This document shows positions 38,073 through 47,590 of a stretch of 64,000 nt of DNA, one piece after another (position 1 is the stretch's first letter; each line of letters starts with the position of its first letter). The DNA is from Hydrogenophaga crocea (GTDB taxonomy: Bacteria; Pseudomonadota; Gammaproteobacteria; Burkholderiales; Burkholderiaceae_C): positions 2,232,001 through 2,296,000 of the forward strand of contig NZ_CP049989.1 of NCBI RefSeq assembly GCF_011388215.1. The letters run 5' to 3'. The translations under genes and the position numbers were made by a program. A model generated the notes under the pieces. It worked only from the letters and a program-made list of their open reading frames with translations. It had not been told where the DNA came from and did no database searches.

Positions 38073-38103
38073 AGCCCCCCGGCGATGGCCGGGGGGCTTT
38101 TTT
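38073..38103 (+). terminator. Intrinsic terminator after phoX2
   Basis: Eleven-pair stem (38073-38083 with 38088-38098, loop GATG) followed by six T (38098-38103). It ends exactly at the uvrD stop codon, which lies on the other strand. Confidence 0.9.
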
Positions 38104-40475
38104 CATTCGATGGGGGTGAGCTTGGCCACGCTGAGGGCCAGCCACTTGGTGCCGTGGCGGTTGAAGCTCACCTGCGCGCGCGCGTCGTCGCCCGCGCCCT
38201 CCACCGCAAGCACCTTGCCCTCGCCGAACTTGTTGTGGAACACCGCCATGCCGGCCTTGATCGCGGTGCCGCGGTCGGGCTCGGGCGCGGGGGCGCTCGC
38301 GGCCTTCCAGCCGGGCGACCAGGCGGGCTGCGGCTCGCTGCGTGCGCCCATGGCGCGGTGCCCGCCCCAGCCCGCGCTGCCCATGCCGCCCCAGCCCTGG
38401 GCCTGCGGCGGCGTGAGCCACTTCAGGCAGTGCTCGGGCAGCTCGTCGAAAAAGCGGCTCTTGAGGTTGTAGCGCGTCTGCCCGTGCAGCAGCCGCGTCT
38501 GCGAATGGCTCAGGTACAGGCGCTTGCGCGCGCGCGTGATCGCCACGTACATCAGGCGGCGCTCTTCCTCGAGGCCGTCGCGGTCGCTCATGGCGTTCTC
38601 GTGCGGGAACAGGCCCTCTTCGAGGCCGGTGATGAACACGCAGTCGAACTCCAGGCCCTTGGCCGCGTGCACCGTCATGAGCTGCACCGCGTCCTGGCCG
38701 GCATGGGCCTGGTTGTCGCCCGACTCGAGCGCCGCGTGCGAGAGGAAGGCCGCGAGCGGGCTCAGGGTCTCGCCGGTGTCGGCGTCGGGCGCGGGGTCGG
38801 CGATCGGCACGGCCAGCGGCGGCGCGTTCGGGTCGAGCCCCTGGCTCGCGGGGCTTTGCGTGAGCGCAGCGGCGTCGCGGCCGAAGCCCTCCTGCATCAC
38901 GAAGCTCTCGGCCGCGTTCACGAGTTCTTCCAGGTTCTCCACCCGCTCCTGGCCCTCGCGCTCCTGCCGGTAGTGTTCGATCAGGCCGCTGTGTTCGAGC
39001 ACCAGCTCGATGATGTCCTTGAGGCTCGCGCCCTCGCTGCGCTCGCGCATCACGTCCATCTTCGCGACGAAGCCGCCGATGGCCACGCCCGCGCGGCCGG
39101 TCACGGCGCTCACCGCGTCGTGCAGCGAGCAGCCCGCGGCGCGCGCCACGTCCTGCAGTTGCTCGATGCTGCGCGCGCCGATGCCGCGCGGCGGGAAGTT
39201 CACCACGCGCAGGAAGCTGGTGTCGTCGCGCGGGTTCTCGATCAGCCGCAGGTAGGCCAGCGCGTGCTTGATCTCGGCGCGCTCGAAGAAGCGCAGGCCG
39301 CCGTACACGCGGTACGGCAGGCCGGCGTTGAACAGCGCGGTTTCCACCACGCGGCTTTGCGCGTTGCTGCGGTAAAGCACCGCGATCTCGCTGCGCGGCA
39401 CCTCTTCGCGCACCAGGGCCTTGATCTCCTCGACCAGCCACTGCGCCTCGGCGAAATCGCTCACGGCCTCGTTCACGCGCACCGGCTCGCCGGCGCCCGC
39501 GTCGGTGCGCAGGTTCTTGCCCAGGCGGCGCTGGTTGTGGCCGATCAGGTGGTTCGCGGCGTCGAGGATGTTGCTCACGCTGCGGTAGTTCTGCTCGAGC
39601 TTGATCTGGTGCCGCACGCGGTACTCGCGCACGAAGTCGGCCATGTTGCCCACGCGCGCGCCGCGGAAGGCGTAGATGCTCTGGTCGTCGTCGCCCACGG
39701 CGAACACCGCGCCGGTGCCGGTGCCCAGGCCTTCGAGCGGCGGCGGCGCGAACAGCTTGAGCCAGGCGTACTGCAGCTTGTTGGTGTCCTGGAACTCGTC
39801 GATCAGCACATGGCGGAAACGCCGCTGGTAGTGCTCGCGCAGCGCGTCGTTGTCGCGCAGCAGTTCGTAGCTGCGCAGCATGAGCTCGCCGAAATCGACC
39901 ACGCCCTCGCGCTGGCACTGCTCGTCGTAGAGCGCGTACAGCTCCACCTTGCGGCGGGTTTCTTCGTCGCGCGCGGGCACGTCGCGCGCGCGCAGGCCCT
40001 CTTCCTTGGCGCCCGCGATGAACCACTGCAGTTCCTTGGGCGGAAAGCGCTCGTCGTCCACGTTGTGCTGCTTGCACAGGCGCTTGATGGCCGAGAGCTG
40101 GTCCTGCGTGTCCAGGATCTGGAAGGTGGCGGGCAAGGCCGCGGCCTGGTGGTGCGCGCGCAGCAGGCGGTTGCACAGGCCGTGGAACGTGCCGATCCAC
40201 ATGCCGCGCACGTTCACCGGCAGCATGGCCGACAGGCGCGTGGTCATTTCGCGCGCGGCCTTGTTGGTGAAGGTGACGGCCATCACGCCGCCGGGACCGA
40301 CCTGGCCGGTCTGCAGCAGCCAGGCGATGCGCGTGGTGAGCACGCGCGTCTTGCCCGAGCCCGCGCCCGCGAGGATGAGCGCGTGTTCGGCCGGCAGCGT
40401 GACGGCCGCGGCCTGCTCGGGGTTGAGGCCGCTCACGAGCGGGGACACAGGGGGCGAGAACAGATCCGGCGACAT
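38103..40475 (-). CDS. uvrD: DNA helicase II (UvrD)
   Basis: Superfamily 1A 3'-5' helicase for nucleotide excision and mismatch repair. 790 residues with the full motif set: Q motif LNPEQAAAV, Walker [13 protein letters not shown], Ia [11 protein letters not shown], Walker [58 protein letters not shown], and [20 protein letters not shown]. The C-terminal Tudor-like RNA polymerase-binding domain is present ([17 protein letters not shown]). The start MSPDLFSPP is used; upstream in-frame residues run into the guaC promoter region. Confidence 0.95.
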   Translation of the reverse strand: MSPDLFSPPVSPLVSGLNPEQAAAVTLPAEHALILAGAGSGKTRVLTTRIAWLLQTGQVGPGGVMAVTFTNKAAREMTTRLSAMLPVNVRGMWIGTFHGLCNRLLRAHHQAAALPATFQILDTQDQLSAIKRLCKQHNVDDERFPPKELQWFIAGAKEEGLRARDVPARDEETRRKVELYALYDEQCQREGVVDFGELMLRSYELLRDNDALREHYQRRFRHVLIDEFQDTNKLQYAWLKLFAPPPLEGLGTGTGAVFAVGDDDQSIYAFRGARVGNMADFVREYRVRHQIKLEQNYRSVSNILDAANHLIGHNQRRLGKNLRTDAGAGEPVRVNEAVSDFAEAQWLVEEIKALVREEVPRSEIAVLYRSNAQSRVVETALFNAGLPYRVYGGLRFFERAEIKHALAYLRLIENPRDDTSFLRVVNFPPRGIGARSIEQLQDVARAAGCSLHDAVSAVTGRAGVAIGGFVAKMDVMRERSEGASLKDIIELVLEHSGLIEHYRQEREGQERVENLEELVNAAESFVMQEGFGRDAAALTQSPASQGLDPNAPPLAVPIADPAPDADTGETLSPLAAFLSHAALESGDNQAHAGQDAVQLMTVHAAKGLEFDCVFITGLEEGLFPHENAMSDRDGLEEERRLMYVAITRARKRLYLSHSQTRLLHGQTRYNLKSRFFDELPEHCLKWLTPPQAQGWGGMGSAGWGGHRAMGARSEPQPAWSPGWKAASAPAPEPDRGTAIKAGMAVFHNKFGEGKVLAVEGAGDDARAQVSFNRHGTKWLALSVAKLTPIE

Positions 40476-40564
40476 CGGGCGATTGTAGAAAGGGCCCACG
40501 GCCCGACCACGCCATACGCGCGGGCATATGCACACCATAAGCGGCGCGCCGGTGCACATCGGCC

Positions 40565-40610
40565 TAGAATCGCGCACCGGGCCCAGGTTTTCTGTGCCCG
40601 GTATTTTTTT
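40565..40610 (+). promoter_or_regulatory. guaC promoter -10 and terminator-like leader hairpin
   Basis: TAGAAT (40565-40570) would start RNA near 40577. The transcript then opens with a seven-pair hairpin (ACCGGGC 40576-40582 with GCCCGGT 40596-40602) followed by seven U (40604-40610), only 12 bases before the guaC ATG. The CCAGG in the loop (40583-40587) can also pair with CCTGG just after the U run (40612-40616), a possible competing fold. This resembles an attenuator. Confidence 0.5.
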
Positions 40611-40622
40611 GCCTGGACCACC

Positions 40623-41600
40623 ATGGAAATCTTCGACTACGACAACATCCTGCTGCTGCCGCGCAAGTGCCGCGTGGAAAGCCGCTCGGAGTGCGACGCC
40701 GGCGTGGAGCTCGGCGGGCGGCGCTTTCGCCTGCCCGTGGTGCCCGCCAACATGAAGACGGTGGTCGACGAGTCCATCTGCACCTGGCTGGCGCAGCACG
40801 GCTACTTCTACGTGATGCACCGCTTCGATCTGGACAACGTGAAGTTCGTGCGCGACATGCAGGCCAAGGGCTGTTATGCATCGATCTCGCTCGGCGTGAA
40901 GGCGCCCGACTACGCCACGGTGGACGCGCTGGTGGCCGAGGGCCTGCGCCCCGAGTACGTCACCATCGACATCGCGCACGGCCACGCCGACAGCGTCAAG
41001 GAAATGATCGCCCACCTCAAGGCCCGCCTGCCCGACACCTTCGTGATCGCCGGCAACGTGGCCACGCCCGAGGCGGTGATCGACCTGGAGAACTGGGGCG
41101 CCGACGCGACCAAGGTGGGCGTGGGGCCGGGCAAGGTCTGCATCACCAAGCTCAAGACCGGCTTCGGCACCGGCGGCTGGCAACTGAGCGCGCTCAAGTG
41201 GTGCGCGCGCGTGGCCACCAAGCCCATCATTGCCGACGGCGGCATCCGCTGCCATGGCGACATCGCCAAGAGCGTGCGCTTCGGCGCGAGCATGGTGATG
41301 ATCGGCTCGCTGTTCGCGGGCCACGAGGAATCACCGGGCCAGACCGTGGAAGTCGACGGCGTGCTCTACAAGGAGTACTACGGCTCGGCCAGCGACTTCA
41401 ACAAGGGCGAGTACAAGCACGTCGAGGGCAAGCGCATCCTCGAACCCATCAAGGGCCCGCTCGCGCACACGCTGACCGAGATGGAGCAGGACGTGCAGAG
41501 CTCGATCAGCTATGCCGGCGGCACGAAGCTGCTCGACATCCGCAAGGTGAACTACGTGATCCTCGGCGGCGACAACGCCGGCGAGCACCTGCTGATGTGA
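40623..41600 (+). CDS. guaC: GMP reductase
   Basis: NADPH-dependent deamination of GMP to IMP in purine salvage; IMPDH/GMPR TIM-barrel fold. 325 residues and no CBS domains, unlike IMP dehydrogenase. The catalytic cysteine is Cys173 in [16 protein letters not shown]; the phosphate-binding loop is [20 protein letters not shown]. The opening [20 protein letters not shown] and [20 protein letters not shown] is the Bacillus-type (GuaC2) pattern. There is no strong ribosome-binding site and the leader carries a terminator-like hairpin. Confidence 0.93.
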   Translation: MEIFDYDNILLLPRKCRVESRSECDAGVELGGRRFRLPVVPANMKTVVDESICTWLAQHGYFYVMHRFDLDNVKFVRDMQAKGCYASISLGVKAPDYATVDALVAEGLRPEYVTIDIAHGHADSVKEMIAHLKARLPDTFVIAGNVATPEAVIDLENWGADATKVGVGPGKVCITKLKTGFGTGGWQLSALKWCARVATKPIIADGGIRCHGDIAKSVRFGASMVMIGSLFAGHEESPGQTVEVDGVLYKEYYGSASDFNKGEYKHVEGKRILEPIKGPLAHTLTEMEQDVQSSISYAGGTKLLDIRKVNYVILGGDNAGEHLLM

Positions 41601-41601
41601 T

Positions 41602-42501
41602 TCACACGCCGAGCAGCTCGCGCGCGAGCGCGTGCAGCCGGTGTTTGGGCTCGATCAGCGCGTCGAGCACCGTGAAGTGGTTCAGGCCCGGCAGGTCTTC
41701 GCAGACCGGCACGGTGTCGCGACCCCAGGCGGGCCGGATCAAGGCGTTCTGGCGCCGGAACTCGCTGCTCTCGTCGCCCCCGGCCACGGCGTAGAGCCGG
41801 CCACGGCCCTCGCGCAGGCCCGGTGAAGGCAGGCGCGCGGGGCTGGCCTTGCGCACCTGCGCGGGCGTGAGCCGCAGCGAGGGCGCCACGAAGGGCGCCA
41901 GCCGCACGGGCTCCAGATCGAACACGCCCGAGACCGACAGCGCATTGCGCACCAGCGCGGGCGGCAGGTCGGCGCCCACCTCGGCCCAGCGGCAGGCGAG
42001 CATCATGGCCGCGAGGTGGCCGCCCGCCGAATGACCCGCCACCGTGATGCGCGTGGCGTCGCCGCCGTGCACGCCGATGTGGCGGTGCGTCCAGGCCAGG
42101 GCCTGCACCATCTGCAGCGTGATGTCGGGAATGGTCACCGCCGGGCACAGCGCGTAATTGACCACCACCACGCACACGCCCAGGCGCTGGAACGCGGGCG
42201 CGAGGAACGAGTGGTCGGCCTTGTCGAGGCTGCGCCAGTAGCCGCCGTGGATGAAGAACAGCACCGGGGCCGCCGCGCCGCCGCGGCCCTGCGCGGGAAA
42301 GATGTCCAGCGATTCGCCGGGGCCGTGGCCGTAGCGCAGGTCGATCAGCGCCGGGCCTTGCTGGCGTGCGGCCTGCGAGTCGCGGGCCCAGCGCTCGAAG
42401 ATGGCCGGGTGCTCGGGCACCAGGGCGCGGTTGTTGTATTCGCTGTCGAGCCAGGCGGGGTCGCGGTTGAAACTCAGGTCCATGGCGGGGCATTGTGTCA
42501 T
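41602..42501 (-). CDS. Alpha/beta hydrolase, arylformamidase/esterase-like
   Basis: About 299 residues, hormone-sensitive-lipase-like. The oxyanion motif is FFIHGGYWRSLDK, the nucleophile elbow TVAGHSAGGHLAAMML (Ser), and the histidine near PGLNHFTVLDAL. HGGYW is the variant found in KynB-like formamidases and in carbamate/ester hydrolases. The start MTQCPAMDL at 42501 is preferred; MDLSFN at 42483 is possible. Divergent from a GntR regulator with operator-like palindromes between, so this gene is probably the regulator's target. Its end is one base from the guaC stop. Confidence 0.82.
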   Translation of the reverse strand: MTQCPAMDLSFNRDPAWLDSEYNNRALVPEHPAIFERWARDSQAARQQGPALIDLRYGHGPGESLDIFPAQGRGGAAAPVLFFIHGGYWRSLDKADHSFLAPAFQRLGVCVVVVNYALCPAVTIPDITLQMVQALAWTHRHIGVHGGDATRITVAGHSAGGHLAAMMLACRWAEVGADLPPALVRNALSVSGVFDLEPVRLAPFVAPSLRLTPAQVRKASPARLPSPGLREGRGRLYAVAGGDESSEFRRQNALIRPAWGRDTVPVCEDLPGLNHFTVLDALIEPKHRLHALARELLGV

Positions 42502-42538
42502 GGGGGTTCCCCGTATTTCGACCAGAGGCGACACCCCG

Positions 42539-42584
42539 GCATACCCCCATCGGGTATGCTTTGCGAATTCTGTATACGGAATTC
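42539..42584. promoter_or_regulatory. Two operator-like inverted repeats between hydrolase and GntR genes
   Basis: GCATACCC-N5-GGGTATGC (42539-42559) is a perfect eight-base inverted repeat. TTCTGTATACGGAA (42568-42581, centred on GTATAC) is a near-palindrome of the FadR/FCD GntR type, inside the larger GAATTC-N8-GAATTC. Both lie in the 94-base divergent gap, as expected for an autoregulated GntR repressor. Confidence 0.6.
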
Positions 42585-42595
42585 AGAAACCCGCC

Positions 42596-43330
42596 ATGAC
42601 GGCCCAGCTGCACCGCATCGAAACCTCGCCCGACCTGGTCGAGCAGGTGTACGTCGCGCTGCTCGATTCGATCAGCACCGGCGCGCTGCCACCGGGCCGG
42701 CGCATCACGCAGGACGAACTGGCCGAGCGGCTCGCGGTGTCGCGCCAGCCCGTGATGCAGGCGCTGCGCCTGCTCAAGAAAGACGGCTTCGTGCTCGATG
42801 CCCCGCTGCTCGCGCAGGGCGCGGGCCAGCGCACGCGCGGCCTGCAGGTGGCCCCGCTCGATCCGGCCCAGATCGGCCAGGTCTACCAGGTGCGCGCGGC
42901 ACTCGATGCGCTCGCCGTGCGCCTGGCGGCCGAGCGCCGCGCGCGCATCGACCGCGCGCTGATCGATCAGGGCCACGCGGCCGACCGGCGCGGCGACCTC
43001 AAGGCCCTGATCGAGGCCGACATCGCCTTCCACGCCGCGGTCTACCGCGCTGCGGGCAACCCATTCATCGAGCGCAGCGCGCAGCTGCACCTGCACCACA
43101 TCCGCCGCGCCATGGGCCTGGCCCTGCAGTCCGACGACCTGCGCCGCCCGGTCTGGGACGAGCACGAAGCGATCGTGGACGCGATCGCGCAAGGCGACGC
43201 CGACACCGCCGTGCGGCTCATGGGCGATCACACCGGCAAGGCGGCGCAGGCGCTGCAAGACCAGCTCGGGGGCGGCGACAGCGGTGGCGCCCCCGGTACC
43301 GATCAACTCCGTGGTCGTCGCAGGTCCTGA
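42596..43330 (+). CDS. GntR-family regulator, FCD (FadR) subfamily
   Basis: 244 residues. N-terminal winged helix-turn-helix (PPGRRITQDELAERLAVSRQPVMQALRLL region, residues about 30-60) and C-terminal all-helical FCD effector domain. The FCD metal/ligand residues appear as DIAFHAAVYRAAGN, HLHHIRRAMG and DEHEAIVDAIAQGDAD, typical Asp/His positions that bind a metal and a carboxylate ligand. Probably controls itself and the divergent hydrolase. The effector is unknown. The terminator follows. Confidence 0.88.
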   Translation: MTAQLHRIETSPDLVEQVYVALLDSISTGALPPGRRITQDELAERLAVSRQPVMQALRLLKKDGFVLDAPLLAQGAGQRTRGLQVAPLDPAQIGQVYQVRAALDALAVRLAAERRARIDRALIDQGHAADRRGDLKALIEADIAFHAAVYRAAGNPFIERSAQLHLHHIRRAMGLALQSDDLRRPVWDEHEAIVDAIAQGDADTAVRLMGDHTGKAAQALQDQLGGGDSGGAPGTDQLRGRRRS

Positions 43331-43354
43331 AAAGGCCCGGGCGATCCACTTGCG

Positions 43355-43391
43355 CGCGGTCCCGGCCCTGGTCGGTGACCGCGTTTTTTTT
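43355..43391 (+). terminator. Intrinsic terminator after the GntR gene
   Basis: Seven-pair stem CGCGGTC (43355-43361) with GACCGCG (43377-43383), followed by eight T (43384-43391). Confidence 0.75.
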
Positions 43392-43435
43392 GAGCACTTC
43401 CCTAGAATCCGGCGCCACCCGCCAGCGAGACACCC

Positions 43436-44344
43436 GTGAGCGACAACACCCCCGCCCCCTCTCCCCAGACCGAACTGCGCGTGGCCGTGCTCGGCATCGG
43501 CCTCATGGGCTTCCCCATGGCGCGCCGCCTGTGCGAAGCCGGTTGCCGCGTGAGCGTGTGGAACCGCTCGCGCAGCAAGGCCGAGCGGCTGCTGCCCTTC
43601 GGGGCACACGTGGCCGACACGCCCGGTGAGGCGGCCGGCCGGGCCGACATCGTGATCACCCTGCTGGAAAACGGCGACGTGGTGGACGACGTGCTGTTCC
43701 GCCAGGGCGCGGCCGCCGGCCTGGCGCGCGGCGGCCTGGTGGTGGACATGTCGTCCATCCTGCCGCGTCAGGCGCGCGACCACGCGCAGCGCCTGGCCGC
43801 GCTGGGCCTGGGCCACGTGGACGCGCCCGTGTCGGGTGGCACCGTGGGCGCCGAGGCGGGCACGCTGGCCATCATGGCCGGCGGCAAGGCGGGCGATTTC
43901 GAGCGCGCGCGCCCGGTGTTCGAGATCCTGGGCCGGCCCACGCACGTGGGCCCGCACGGCGCGGGCCAGCTCGCCAAGCTCGCGAACCAGATGATCGTGG
44001 GCATCACCATCGGCGCCGTGGCCGAGGCGCTGCTGATGTGCGAGAAGGGCGGCGCCGACATGGGCAAGGTGCGCCAGGCCATCGGCGGCGGTTTCGCCGA
44101 GAGCCGCGTGCTGCAGGTGCACGGCCAGCGCATGGTCGAGCGCGACTTCACCAAGCGCGCCGCCATGACCGTGCAGCTCAAGGACATGCGCAACGCCATG
44201 ACCACCGCGGGCGAGCTCGGCTTCGAGGCGCCCATCACCGGCCTGTTCGAGCGGCTCTTCGCCGAGGCCGTCCAACAGGGCGTGGGCGACCTCGACCACT
44301 CCGCCCTGTTCGTCGAACTCGCCCGACGCAACGGCATGGTCTGA
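43436..44344 (+). CDS. Beta-hydroxyacid dehydrogenase (3-hydroxyisobutyrate dehydrogenase family)
   Basis: NAD(P)-dependent oxidoreductase, 302 residues. Rossmann motif VAVLGIGLMGFPMARRL; substrate-binding HVDAPVSGGTVGAEAGTLAI; catalytic lysine in GAGQLAKLANQMIVG. The residue after the second strand (WNRSRSK) suggests NADP preference, since an Arg/Ser pair replaces the usual acidic residue. Candidates include 3-hydroxyisobutyrate dehydrogenase and tartronate semialdehyde reductase; they are not separable by eye. GTG start; TAGAAT at 43403-43408 is a plausible -10. Confidence 0.88.
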   Translation: MSDNTPAPSPQTELRVAVLGIGLMGFPMARRLCEAGCRVSVWNRSRSKAERLLPFGAHVADTPGEAAGRADIVITLLENGDVVDDVLFRQGAAAGLARGGLVVDMSSILPRQARDHAQRLAALGLGHVDAPVSGGTVGAEAGTLAIMAGGKAGDFERARPVFEILGRPTHVGPHGAGQLAKLANQMIVGITIGAVAEALLMCEKGGADMGKVRQAIGGGFAESRVLQVHGQRMVERDFTKRAAMTVQLKDMRNAMTTAGELGFEAPITGLFERLFAEAVQQGVGDLDHSALFVELARRNGMV

Positions 44345-44371
44345 GCTTGTGGCTAAAATGCGGTTTTTCGT

Positions 44372-44447
<76 letters not shown>

Positions 44448-44456
44448 CCCATTGCC

Positions 44457-44489
44457 AAAGGGCCTTGTTCACCAAGGCCCTTTGTTCTT
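44457..44489 (+). terminator. Terminator after tRNA-Ala
   Basis: Perfect ten-pair stem AAAGGGCCTT (44457-44466) with AAGGCCCTTT (44474-44483), followed by a T-rich run. It lies before the DUF3348 start, showing that the operon needs its own promoter. Confidence 0.85.
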
Positions 44490-44539
44490 TCTGGCCAGCG
44501 CCGCCGGATCCGCCCCGTGGCCGCGCCGAGGACCGTTTC

Positions 44540-45196
44540 TTGCGCCCCCTAGCCCACCGAACCGCTCTGGTGCGACAGCTCGCCGCCTGGCTGCCCGCGC
44601 CCGCCGACGCCCCGCGGCAGGACCTGGCCGAGCGCCTGGGCGGCTGGCTCAACGTGCGCGATGCGATCGCCCTGCACGCGGCGCACCAGGCCATCCAGGC
44701 CGCCCCGGCGCAGCGGCGCGCCACCCGCCCCGGCGCGGCCGGGCCCGGCCTGCGCCCGGCCCTGCAGGCCCTGCGCGACACGCTCGAACACGGCATCGCG
44801 GCCCCGCCCGCGCTGCCGCTGATGCCCGACGACACCAGCTTCGCGCCCACGCACCAGCGCTGCCTCGCGCTGCAGCGGCGCATGGAAACCGCCATCGACG
44901 CCTTCCGCCAGCACGCACGCCAGACGCTCGCGGCCGCCTCGCCGCAACTGGCCCGGCTGGCCCAGCTCGACGCCACGCTCGACCAGTTGCTCGGCGGGCG
45001 CGAGCAGCGTCTGCTGGCCGACGTGCCCCAGTTCCTCAAGGCGCGTTTCGAACAGCTGCGCCAGAGCGAGCCCGAGACCTGGCCCGCCACCTTCGAAGCC
45101 GAGCTGCAACAGGCGCTGCGCGCCGAGCTCGACCTGCGCCTGCAACCGGTGACCGGCCTGGTCGAAGCCTTCGAGCAGGCCGGCCCCACCCCCTGA
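44540..45196 (+). CDS. DUF3348-family protein
   Basis: About 218 residues, soluble and almost all helical, no signal or membrane segment. It opens with RPLAHRTALVRQLAAWLP and ends RAELDLRLQPVTGLVEAF. The TTG start at 44540 is chosen because GAGG lies about eight bases upstream, whereas an earlier TTG at 44465 falls inside the tRNA terminator stem. I recall DUF3348 proteins as the first gene of a conserved Burkholderiales cluster with DUF802, OmpA and DUF2894 genes, exactly as here. Its role is unknown; a cytosolic partner of the motor-like complex is a guess. Confidence 0.8.
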   Translation: MRPLAHRTALVRQLAAWLPAPADAPRQDLAERLGGWLNVRDAIALHAAHQAIQAAPAQRRATRPGAAGPGLRPALQALRDTLEHGIAAPPALPLMPDDTSFAPTHQRCLALQRRMETAIDAFRQHARQTLAAASPQLARLAQLDATLDQLLGGREQRLLADVPQFLKARFEQLRQSEPETWPATFEAELQQALRAELDLRLQPVTGLVEAFEQAGPTP

Positions 45197-45206
45197 CGCC
45201 CCGCCC

Positions 45207-46904
45207 ATGAACCGTGCTTCCCTGAACCGCTTTTTCTTCGCCGCCGCCTTCGCGCTCGGGCTCGCGTCCCTCGCCTGGGTGGGCCTGGGCTTCATCGGCA
45301 CCAGCGCCCTGGCCCTGGCCATGACCGCGCTCATCGGCGCGGCCTACCTCGTGGGCGCGCACGAGTTGCAGCGCCACCGCCAGGCCAGCGCCGGCCTGGC
45401 GCGCGCACTGGCCGAGGTGCCGCAACCCCTGGCCGCGCTCGACGACTGGCTGCCGCGCGTGCCCGCCGCGCTGCAGGCCGCCGTGCGCCAGCGCATCGAG
45501 ACCGAGCGCGGCGCCCTGCCCGGCCTGGCGCTCACGCCCTACCTCATCGGCCTGCTTGTGATGCTGGGCATGCTGGGCACTTTCCTGGGCATGGTCATCA
45601 CCTTCAAGGGTGTGGTGTTCACGCTCGAAGGCTCGGCCGATCTGCAGGCCATCCGCACCGCGCTGGCCGCGCCCATCAAGGGCCTGGGCCTGGCCTTCGG
45701 CACCTCGGTGGTGGGCGTGGCCACCTCGGCCATGCTGGGCCTGATGTCGGCCATCGCGCGCCGCGAGCGCGCCGAGGCGCTGCGCCTGCTCGACGCGCGC
45801 GTGGCCACGCACTTTCGCGCGTTCTCGCTCGCACACCAGCGCCAGGCCACGGTTGACGCGCTGCAGCAGCAGGCCCAGTTGCTGCCCGCGGTGGTGGCGC
45901 AGTTGCAGGCCCTCGTCGCCCAGGTGGAGCAGCGCGGCCAGCGGCTCGATGAAGACCTGCTCGCGCGCCAGGGCGCTTTCCTCGACCGCGCCGACGCGGC
46001 TTACCGAGAGCTCGCGCGCTCGGTCGAACAATCGCTGCGCCAGGGCCTGGAAGCCGGGGCACGCGCGGCCGGCGAGAACCTCACCCCCGTGGTGAGCGCG
46101 GCCATGGCGGGCATGGCGCAAGACACCACGCGACTGCACGAACGCCTGGCGCACGAGGCCGCGCAACTGCAGGCGCGCGTGAGCGCGACGGTGGCCGAGC
46201 AGGTGCAGGCCCTGGCCGATCGATTCGACGCGCGCGGCGAGGCCGCGCTGCAGCGCCTGGGCGAACAGCAGGCGGCGTTCAACGCACAGGCCGGCGCCCA
46301 GCTCGAGCAACTCGGCCAGGCGCTCGAAGCGCCGATGGCCCGCCTGATCGACAGCGCCACCGAAGCCCCGCGCGCCGCGGCCGAGGTGATGGCGCAATTG
46401 CGCCGCGAGCTCGGCCAGCTCGACGAGCGCGACCAGGCCGCGCTGCAGGAACGCGCCACGCTCATGCAGCAGATCGACGCCCTGCTGCAACGCGTGCAGC
46501 AGACCACCGACGGGCAGCGCGCCGCCATCGAAACCCTGGTCGGCTCTGCGGGTGCGGTGCTCGACCAGATGGGCCGCCAGTTCGCCGACACCGTGGGTGC
46601 GCAGGCCGTGCACGCCGAAGACGTGGCCGCGCGCATCCAGACCAGCGCCACGGGCCTTGCACAGCTCGGCGAACACTTCGGTCAGGGCGTGCAGCGCTTC
46701 AGCGACAGCAACCAGGCGCTGATGCACAGCCTGCAGGCCATTCAGAACGCGCTCGCGCAATCGATGGCGCGCAGTGACGAACAGCTCGCCTACTACGTGG
46801 CGCAGGCGCGCGAGGTGGTCGACCTCAGCATCAGCGCACAGCAAGGCATCGTCGAAGACCTGCGCCGCCTGCGCAGCCAGCCCGACACGCGCAAGGCCGC
46901 CTGA
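45207..46904 (+). CDS. DUF802 protein: MotA/ZorA-like membrane subunit with long coiled-coil tail
   Basis: 565 residues. TM1 and TM2 (about 9-30 and 33-51) are followed by a cytosolic stretch. TM3 and TM4 carry the MotA/TolQ/ExbB-like pattern: LVMLGMLGTFLGMVITFKG (117-135) and APIKGLGLAFGTSVVGVATS (155-174). From about 185 to 565 the protein is Ala/Gln/Glu-rich heptad-like helix, a long cytosolic tail. This order (four TM, then a long tail) is that of ZorA, the stator subunit of Zorya defence, and of MotA-like stators. The MotB-like partner is encoded next with a one-base overlap. The link is by pattern and architecture only; no known function. Confidence 0.75.
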   Translation: MNRASLNRFFFAAAFALGLASLAWVGLGFIGTSALALAMTALIGAAYLVGAHELQRHRQASAGLARALAEVPQPLAALDDWLPRVPAALQAAVRQRIETERGALPGLALTPYLIGLLVMLGMLGTFLGMVITFKGVVFTLEGSADLQAIRTALAAPIKGLGLAFGTSVVGVATSAMLGLMSAIARRERAEALRLLDARVATHFRAFSLAHQRQATVDALQQQAQLLPAVVAQLQALVAQVEQRGQRLDEDLLARQGAFLDRADAAYRELARSVEQSLRQGLEAGARAAGENLTPVVSAAMAGMAQDTTRLHERLAHEAAQLQARVSATVAEQVQALADRFDARGEAALQRLGEQQAAFNAQAGAQLEQLGQALEAPMARLIDSATEAPRAAAEVMAQLRRELGQLDERDQAALQERATLMQQIDALLQRVQQTTDGQRAAIETLVGSAGAVLDQMGRQFADTVGAQAVHAEDVAARIQTSATGLAQLGEHFGQGVQRFSDSNQALMHSLQAIQNALAQSMARSDEQLAYYVAQAREVVDLSISAQQGIVEDLRRLRSQPDTRKAA

Positions 46905-47590
46905 TGCTGGGGCTGGACGACCGCCACGGCGACGACGCCGAACACGCCGAGCACCAGGCCCCCGTGTGGGCCGCCTTCGGCGACCTCATGGCCGGGCTGG
47001 TGGGCGCCTTCGTGCTCATCCTGGTCGGCGTGCTCGTGGTGCAGATGGACCTGGTGAACAGCCTGCAGGCCGAGGTGCGCAAGCGCGAGCAGGAGGAGCA
47101 GCGCCGCATGGCGCTCGAGAAGGCGCTCGCGATCCCGCTGCAGAGCGGGCGCGTCACGCTCAACAACGGCCGCATCGGCATCAGCGGCAGCGTGCTGTTC
47201 GCGCTCAACTCCGACGAGCTGCGCCCCGAGGGCCGGCAGATCCTCAAGAGCCTGGTGCCGCCGCTGCTGGTGTACCTGGGCGAGCGCGACGAGATGCTGA
47301 TGGTGAGCGGCTTCACCGACGACCGCCCGGTGCACGCGAGCAACCAGCGCTTCGCCGACAACCTCGAACTCTCGGCGCAGCGCGCGCTCACGGTCACGCG
47401 CGCGCTGATCCAGGAAGGCATGCCGCCGCAGCGCGTGTTCAGCGCCGCCTTCGGCGCCGAGCAGCCCGTGGCCTCGAACGCCGACGAAAGCGGCCGCGCG
47501 CTCAACCGCCGCGTGGAAATGGCGCCCGTGCCGCGCACGCCCGCATCCTCGGCCGCGACCAAGCCCGCGAGCGGAGCCCCGCGTGAATAA
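46904..47590 (+). CDS. OmpA-family, MotB/ZorB-like subunit
   Basis: 228 residues. A single N-terminal TM (about 28-45) follows VWAAFGDLMAGLVGAF, where Asp27 occupies the position of the proton-carrying aspartate of MotB (YADFMTAMMAFF in E. coli) and of ZorB. After a short helix comes an OmpA peptidoglycan-binding domain (about 95-210): LFALNSDELRPEGRQILKSL, VSGFTDDRPV, NLELSAQRALTVTRALI and SGRALNRRVEMAPVP. A C-terminal Pro/Ala tail ends the protein. The start overlaps the DUF802 stop by one base. Together the pair would form a cell-wall-anchored, ion-driven complex. Confidence 0.85.
   Translation: MLGLDDRHGDDAEHAEHQAPVWAAFGDLMAGLVGAFVLILVGVLVVQMDLVNSLQAEVRKREQEEQRRMALEKALAIPLQSGRVTLNNGRIGISGSVLFALNSDELRPEGRQILKSLVPPLLVYLGERDEMLMVSGFTDDRPVHASNQRFADNLELSAQRALTVTRALIQEGMPPQRVFSAAFGAEQPVASNADESGRALNRRVEMAPVPRTPASSAATKPASGAPRE

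Noticed and set aside
38085..40622. Long forward frame opposite uvrD leading into guaC
   Set aside because: Shadow of uvrD; the guaC start at 40623 fits the family and the promoter.
44465..44539. Extended N-terminus of the DUF3348 gene from an earlier TTG
   Set aside because: The stretch coincides with the tRNA-Ala terminator stem and lacks a ribosome site.
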